Positions 59,721 to 64,000 of a DNA stretch of 64,000 bases are shown piece by piece. Each line of letters starts with the position of its first letter. Position 1 is the first letter of the stretch. Source of the stretch: Sva-07 sp963829585. GTDB taxonomy: Bacteria > Actinomycetota > Acidimicrobiia > Acidimicrobiales > Ilumatobacteraceae. The position numbers were made by a program, and so were the translations under genes. The notes under the pieces are model-generated. The model ran no database searches. It saw nothing but the letters and a program-made list of their open reading frames with translations, and was not told the DNA's origin. Location: the NCBI GenBank assembly GCA_963829585.1, contig CAWHJD010000005.1, forward strand, positions 196,420 to 260,419. Reading direction: 5' to 3'.

Positions 59721-61127
59721 TCACCCGAGGCCGTTCCGGCCGATGACGTCGCGGTACCAGAACGCACTGTCGCGTGGTGTCCGCACGAGCGTGTCGAAGT
59801 CGACGTGCACCAGCCCGAACCGCTTGTCGTAGCCGAGTGCCCATTCGAAGTTGTCCATCAGCGACCACTGGTAGTAGCCGCGGATGTCGACCCCGGCATC
59901 GATCGCGTTCGCGAGCGCCCGGAGATGCCGATCGAGGTAGTCGATTCGGCGCGGATCCGCGCACCGGCCGTCGACGACGGGGTCGTCGTACGCGCAGCCG
60001 TTCTCGGTGATGTGGATCGGCGGAAGGTTCGGGTAGTCGTCGCGGAGCCGCACGAGGAGTCGGGTGAATCCGTCGGGAGTGATCGGCCAGCCCATGTCGG
60101 TGTGGATCTCGGCCACGTCGGCTTCGGTGACACCGGTGACGGTCGGGTAGGCGAGCATGCGGTCGGTCGTCTCGCCGTCGTCGAGTCCGCGCACGATGAT
60201 GTCGAAGTAGTAGTTGATGCCGACCCAGTCGAGCGGCTGGCTGATCGTCTCGAGGTCGCCGGGTTGGATCGCGTCGGCGAGAGGCCCGTACGCGTCGAGC
60301 AGATCTGCCGGGTAGCGGCCGAGCAGTGTGGCGTCGAACCACCAGCGATTGTGGATCGCATCGATCAGACGGATCTGGGCGTCGTCGGCGGGGCGTCGTC
60401 CGTCGCTCACGATGTTCGAGGGGTTGATCACGATGCCGAGCTGCAGGTCGGATCGTTCGGCGCGCATCGTCTGCAACGCGAGGCCGTGCGCGAGGAGTTC
60501 GTGGTGCGCGACCGACACGGCGGCGTGCGGGTCCGTCAGCCCCGGTGCGTGGACGCCGGCGGCATGGCCGAGGTAGGCGTAGCACCACGGTTCGTTGAAG
60601 GTCGACCACATGCTGACCCGGTCGCCGAGTTCACGCGCCATGAGTGCGGCGTAGTCGCCGAACCAGCTGACCGTGTCACGGTTGCGGAAGCCGCCGAGTT
60701 CCTCGAGGGCTTGGGGCAGGTCCCAGTGGAACAGCGTCGGGCAGGGCACGATGCCGTGTTCGAGCAGCCGGTCGACGAGACGCTGGTAGAAGTCGAGGCC
60801 GTCCTGGTTCACCTCGCCCCGGCCGTCGGGCATCACCCGCGACCACGAGATCGAGAAGCGATAGCTCTGCAGGCCGAGGTCGGCCATCATCGCGATGTCG
60901 TCGTCGAGCCGGTGGTAGTGGTCGCAGGCCACGTCGCCGGTGTGGCCGTGGGCCACCTTGCCTTCGGTGTGCGAGAACACGTCCCAGACGCTCTCGCCCC
61001 GGCCGCCGGCGCGTGCTGCGCCCTCGATCTGGTAGCTGGCGGTTGCCGCTCCCCAGAGGAAACCGGTCGGGAACGGCGTCGTCTTGCTCGCTGTCTCGCT
61101 CGCCGTCTCGCTCACTGTCTCGCTCAC
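59721..61127 (-). CDS. Beta-glucosidase (GH1)
   Basis: The 468-residue GH1 enzyme opens FPTGFLWGAATASYQIEGAA. The acid/base Glu179 is in STFNEPW and the nucleophile Glu375 in HITENG. LMDNFEWALGYDKRFGLVHV closes the active site. There is no signal peptide. The first 15 codons are four 12-base repeats (Ser-Glu-Thr-Val/Ala) that probably vary in number. The GTG at 61127 and the next GTG in the repeat are equally possible starts. It completes the glucoside-degrading capacity of the island. Confidence 0.92.
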   Translation of the reverse strand: MSETVSETASETASKTTPFPTGFLWGAATASYQIEGAARAGGRGESVWDVFSHTEGKVAHGHTGDVACDHYHRLDDDIAMMADLGLQSYRFSISWSRVMPDGRGEVNQDGLDFYQRLVDRLLEHGIVPCPTLFHWDLPQALEELGGFRNRDTVSWFGDYAALMARELGDRVSMWSTFNEPWCYAYLGHAAGVHAPGLTDPHAAVSVAHHELLAHGLALQTMRAERSDLQLGIVINPSNIVSDGRRPADDAQIRLIDAIHNRWWFDATLLGRYPADLLDAYGPLADAIQPGDLETISQPLDWVGINYYFDIIVRGLDDGETTDRMLAYPTVTGVTEADVAEIHTDMGWPITPDGFTRLLVRLRDDYPNLPPIHITENGCAYDDPVVDGRCADPRRIDYLDRHLRALANAIDAGVDIRGYYQWSLMDNFEWALGYDKRFGLVHVDFDTLVRTPRDSAFWYRDVIGRNGLG

Positions 61128-61210
61128 TGCGGGTCAGTGTTGCAGACGGCTCGTCGCGTCGCATGTCCGTCGCCTGATCGCCCGCCGGGCCGGTAACCTT
61201 CGCAGCCCCT

Positions 61211-61282
61211 GCCCTCGTAGCTCAGGGGATAGAGCATCGGCCTCCGGAGCCGTGTGCGCAGGTTCGAATCCTGCCGAGGGCG
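61211..61282 (+). tRNA. tRNA-Arg (anticodon CCG)
   Basis: The 72-base gene folds as a cloverleaf: acceptor GCCCTCG/CGAGGGC, D stem GCTC/GAGC, anticodon loop CTCCGGA with anticodon CCG, and T arm GCAGG-TTCGAAT-CCTGC. The discriminator is G. CCA is not fully encoded. No integrase or repeated 3' end is found nearby, so it is not an evident integration site. Confidence 0.95.
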
Positions 61283-61418
61283 CAAGCTGTTGTTGGGTGA
61301 ATACGTCCGCTGAGCCTGGCGCCAGAACGCCTGTCCAGAGGCCAACAGGTAATCGCGGCCCGCGCTGGTGGAACAACCGGCCCGTGACAGCCCTCGGCCG
61401 TCAGCGCCCAACCATCGT

Positions 61419-61994
61419 TCAGTGGTCGGTGCCGGTCGCACCGAGAGCGCGAAGGGTCATGTCGAGCATGCGTACCAGGTCGCTCTCGGAGACATCGCTG
61501 TTGTCGACGATGCGCTGTGAGATCAGCGGGCCCTGAATGATGTGCATCGCCATGTCGACATCGATGTCGGCGTCGATCTCGCCCCGGGCGATCGCCCGCT
61601 GGAGTGCCAACGTGGTCGGCCCGCGAGGCTGAACGCGGGCACGTCGGAACAGCTCACGGTTCTCGGCGCTCTCGATCGACTTGGCGACCATCCACGCAAA
61701 CAGTTCCCTGCTCTGCCGCGACGACGCCACGTCCAAGTATCGACGGTGGATCGCTTCGAGATCGCCCCGCAACGTGCCCGTGTCGGGCGGCGCCTGGGTG
61801 GTGACACTGTCCGCCACCGCCGCGAACACCAGAGCATCGATACTCCCGAAGTGCCGATACAGCGTCGTCTTCGCCACCCCTGACCGGCGAGCGACCGCAT
61901 CCGCAGTCACGGCCGCGACCCCGGCGCTCGCCACGATCTGCAGCGCAGCATCGATCAGCCGTCTGCGCGCTGCTTCGCTACGTGGTCGAGCCAT
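61419..61994 (-). CDS. TetR-family regulator
   Basis: The 191-residue protein has the TetR HTH at the N-terminus (AVTADAVARRSGVAKTTLYRHFGS, in parts about 27-50) and an all-helical ligand domain ending LRALGATGTDH. It diverges from a drug-type ABC exporter, so repression of that exporter and itself is likely. The ATG at 61994 is chosen; a GTG three codons upstream is possible. Confidence 0.88.
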   Translation of the reverse strand: MARPRSEAARRRLIDAALQIVASAGVAAVTADAVARRSGVAKTTLYRHFGSIDALVFAAVADSVTTQAPPDTGTLRGDLEAIHRRYLDVASSRQSRELFAWMVAKSIESAENRELFRRARVQPRGPTTLALQRAIARGEIDADIDVDMAMHIIQGPLISQRIVDNSDVSESDLVRMLDMTLRALGATGTDH

Positions 61995-62038
61995 ATCGCT
62001 CACCAGCGTAGCGCCAACCGATCTCACACATTCGCATG

Positions 62039-62083
62039 TTGACAATCCATGCGCATCATATTACGCTCCTGATAGTATCGTAA
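62039..62083 (+). promoter_or_regulatory. Promoter and possible TetR operator for the ABC exporter
   Basis: TTGACA (62039-62044) and TACGCT (62062-62067) are 17 bases apart, a good promoter in a locally AT-rich stretch. TTACG (62061-62065) and CGTAA (62079-62083) make a 23-base inverted repeat overlapping the -10 region, where a TetR dimer could block transcription. Transcription would start near 62075, about 125 bases before the ATPase. Confidence 0.5.
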
Positions 62084-62200
62084 CGTTGGTGGCGGTTGGG
62101 CACCACACCCCGACCACGCCCGACATGGCGTGCCCACCAGGAGCACCACGGACATGGACACCACTGGCAGACACGACGAACAGGAACGGACATCCAGATC

Positions 62201-63097
62201 ATGATCACCGTCTCAGGACTCACGAAGCATTACGGCGACCGCATCGCCGTCCACGAGATGAGCTTCGATGTCGCGGCCGGACGAGTCACCGGATTCGTCG
62301 GCCCGAACGGCGCCGGCAAGTCGACGACGATGCGGATGATGGTCGGGCTCACGCGTCCCGACCACGGCGACGTCTGCTATCACGGCGTTCCGTACACGCG
62401 ACTTCTGCGGCCCGCACGCATCGTCGGCTCGGTGCTCGATGCACGCTGTATGCACCCCGGCCGGACAGCCAGGAAGCATCTCCGGGCGACCGCAGCGCTC
62501 AGCGCGATTTCCGCGGATCGAATCGACGAGGTCCTCCGCGAGGTCGGACTCGAGAGCGCGGCGGACCAACGCGCCGGCAGCTTCTCGCTCGGCATGCGCC
62601 AACGCCTCGCCCTCGCCGGTGCTCTGCTGGGAGAGCCCGAGGTGCTGTTGCTCGACGAACCGTCCAACGGCCTCGACCCCGACGGCATTCGCTGGTTGCG
62701 GAACTCCCTGAGCGCCTTCGCGGCACGGGGCGGCACGGTCTTCGTGTCGAGTCACCTGATCGGTGAACTCGAGATGTTCGCCGACGACCTGATCGTCGTC
62801 GGCGGGGGAAAGCTCCTCGCCGCTGAATCCGTTTCCAGCACGCTCGCCCGTGGGCGTTCGACCGTCGTCGTCCGGACACCCCAGGCGGCCGAGCTCGCCG
62901 GCCTCCTGCATCGCGGGAACATCGAGTTCGGCATCTCCCACGACCGACTGTCGATTCACGGCGCGTCCTCGGCGACGGTGTCCCAGCTCGCCTTCGATCA
63001 TCAGATTCGGGTCGTCGAGATCACCGAGACCTCGCCATCCCTCGAAGAGATCCTGCTCGAGATGACGAGCTCCGTCACCGAGTTCGCCTCGGTCTGA
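62201..63097 (+). CDS. ABC exporter ATP-binding protein
   Basis: The 298-residue ATPase is of the bacitracin/antibiotic exporter (BcrA-like) type. Walker A is VGPNGAGKSTT (33-43), signature SLGMRQRLALAGAL (129-142), Walker B VLLLDEPSNGLDPDG (148-162), and the switch His in VFVSSHL. The C-terminal 80 residues are the variable tail of this family. With the permease encoded 56 bases downstream it forms a two-gene exporter controlled by the divergent TetR protein. The exported substrate is unknown. Confidence 0.9.
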   Translation: MITVSGLTKHYGDRIAVHEMSFDVAAGRVTGFVGPNGAGKSTTMRMMVGLTRPDHGDVCYHGVPYTRLLRPARIVGSVLDARCMHPGRTARKHLRATAALSAISADRIDEVLREVGLESAADQRAGSFSLGMRQRLALAGALLGEPEVLLLDEPSNGLDPDGIRWLRNSLSAFAARGGTVFVSSHLIGELEMFADDLIVVGGGKLLAAESVSSTLARGRSTVVVRTPQAAELAGLLHRGNIEFGISHDRLSIHGASSATVSQLAFDHQIRVVEITETSPSLEEILLEMTSSVTEFASV

Positions 63098-63153
63098 ACC
63101 ACCCACCGGACCCATCCGCCGCGACCCATGTCACTGCCACGACGAAGGAACCC

Positions 63154-64000
63154 ATGACCGTCCCCACCTATCCCACCGCGTCGGCCTCGGTCGCGCAAGC
63201 ATCGCCCATCGTCCGAGTCCTCCGGCGATCTCGTCGTGACGACATCGCGTCGATCCCGACCGCGCTGCACAGCGAATGGATCAAGGTGTCATCGCTCCGC
63301 TCGAACGTGACGATCCTCGCACTGACCCCTGTCATCGGCGTCGCGCTGTCGTGGATCATGGCCACCTTCGTCAAAACCGATCCGGACACCGATCTCCCGT
63401 TCACGGTCGGTGTGACCTTCATCTTCTCGACATGGCTCACCGCCGTCCTCGCCATGATCGTGGGGACGCTGACGTTCACCTCCGAGGCTCAGCACGGAAC
63501 CCTGGCGACCGCAGTGACGGCGCAACCCGCCCGATGGGTGACCGTCGCGTCCAAGACGGCAGTTGCGGCGAGCTTCGGACTGGCGATGGGGATCCTCGGG
63601 ATGATCGGTGGTCTCAGTGGAGCCATCCTGGGCGGACTCGCGAAGGGCGACACGTCGGGGATGGCAGCGACCGCGCTGTGGGGGCTCGTGCTCACCACGC
63701 TCGCTCCCGTACTCGGCCTCGGTATCGGCATGATCCTGCGCCACAGTGCCGCTGCGGTCTCGATCCTGCTCGTCTGGGCGTTCGTGCTGGAGAACATCGC
63801 CCGCACCCTCATTCCGGTGAGCACGGCCCGGTACCTGCCCTTCAGTGCGGCCAACAACATGCTCGGCATCGCCTCGGCAACCGACACACCCGAGTCACTC
63901 GCTGCCGCCCTGACCCCGTTCCAGAATGCGGTGCTCTTCGGTGGCTACGCGTTCGCCCTCCTCGCGATCGGTACCACCCTCTTCTACCGACGCGACACGG
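63154..64000 (+). CDS. ABC exporter permease, C-terminus cut by window edge
   Basis: The frame stays open to the window end (282 residues seen). After a hydrophilic head of about 40 residues (HSEWIKVSSLRSNVT is a typical ABC-2 entry) come six hydrophobic segments, including AMIVGTLTFTSEAQHGTLAT and TTLAPVLGLGIGMILRHSAA. It is the partner of the preceding ATPase. About the last turn of the protein is probably missing. Confidence 0.85.
   Translation, partial: MTVPTYPTASASVAQASPIVRVLRRSRRDDIASIPTALHSEWIKVSSLRSNVTILALTPVIGVALSWIMATFVKTDPDTDLPFTVGVTFIFSTWLTAVLAMIVGTLTFTSEAQHGTLATAVTAQPARWVTVASKTAVAASFGLAMGILGMIGGLSGAILGGLAKGDTSGMAATALWGLVLTTLAPVLGLGIGMILRHSAAAVSILLVWAFVLENIARTLIPVSTARYLPFSAANNMLGIASATDTPESLAAALTPFQNAVLFGGYAFALLAIGTTLFYRRDT

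Noticed and set aside
61211..61994. Integration site of a mobile element at tRNA-Arg
   Set aside because: No integrase, no repeat of the tRNA 3' end within the window, and ordinary flanking genes.

Overview
The window is high-GC DNA from an actinobacterium. Several actinobacterial marker families occur together: WhiB, DUF3107, DUF3090, a MSMEG_4193-type phosphomutase, a SCO1664-family protein, a PdtaS-like kinase beside whiB, and paired ArsA-like ATPases. A class E sortase, an F420-type FrhB protein and a System I cytochrome c maturation operon suggest the class Acidimicrobiia (Ilumatobacter-like). That placement is inference; there is no rRNA gene in the window. Genes are dense, and many junctions are 1-4 base stop/start overlaps.

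Layout. 0-7.4 kb: a sortase fragment and a complete ccmA-ccmI operon (haem export, haem chaperoning and ligation, thiol reduction). 7.5-13.7 kb: housekeeping genes on the minus strand (SixA-like phosphatase, DUF4328 membrane protein, a family A DNA polymerase, a small metallopeptidase, the Fe-S carrier Mrp), a SufR-like regulator diverging from mrp, and a DJ-1/PfpI protein. 13.8-18.0 kb: DUF3107, two ArsA-like ATPases, a PdtaS-like histidine kinase and a WhiB protein. 18.2-25.9 kb: lipid enzymes, etfBA, the conserved three-gene module phosphomutase/DUF3090/SCO1664-like, a family 5 uracil-DNA glycosylase and a small lipoprotein. 25.9-30.6 kb: FrhB-like protein, glnK-amtB and an acyl-CoA dehydrogenase. 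30.6-37.5 kb: an AbiEi/DUF559 gene between two 49-bp palindromes, then a four-gene circularly permuted ATP-grasp / alpha-E / transglutaminase cluster. 37.6-41.5 kb: an MFS transporter and alkylation repair (Ada-AlkA plus Ogt). 41.7-61.1 kb: a sugar-utilisation island with two ABC importers (MalEFG-like and AglEFG-like), one MsmK-type ATPase, two LacI regulators, an alpha-glucosidase, a beta-glucosidase and redox and sugar enzymes. 61.2-64 kb: tRNA-Arg(CCG), a TetR regulator and a divergent ABC exporter cut by the window edge.

The sugar island reads as one programme: binding proteins and permeases import alpha-glucosides or malto-oligosaccharides, glycosidases cleave them, and LacI regulators act at palindromic operators visible in the sequence. 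The ArsA-PdtaS-WhiB segment and the ATP-grasp/alpha-E/transglutaminase cluster are the least understood units.

Two features cut across the window. First, at least ten genes carry apparent single-base indels, and one more carries a 14-bp tandem duplication; the frameshifts are densest between 40 and 55 kb and mostly sit in short G/C runs. Sequencing or assembly error is the simplest reading, so the affected genes are given as CDS with restored spans rather than as pseudogenes. Second, three families of intergenic hairpins recur, including a 49-bp palindrome present three times with fixed length. No rRNA, CRISPR array, transposase or integrase was seen. No gene-free stretch exceeds about 300 bases.
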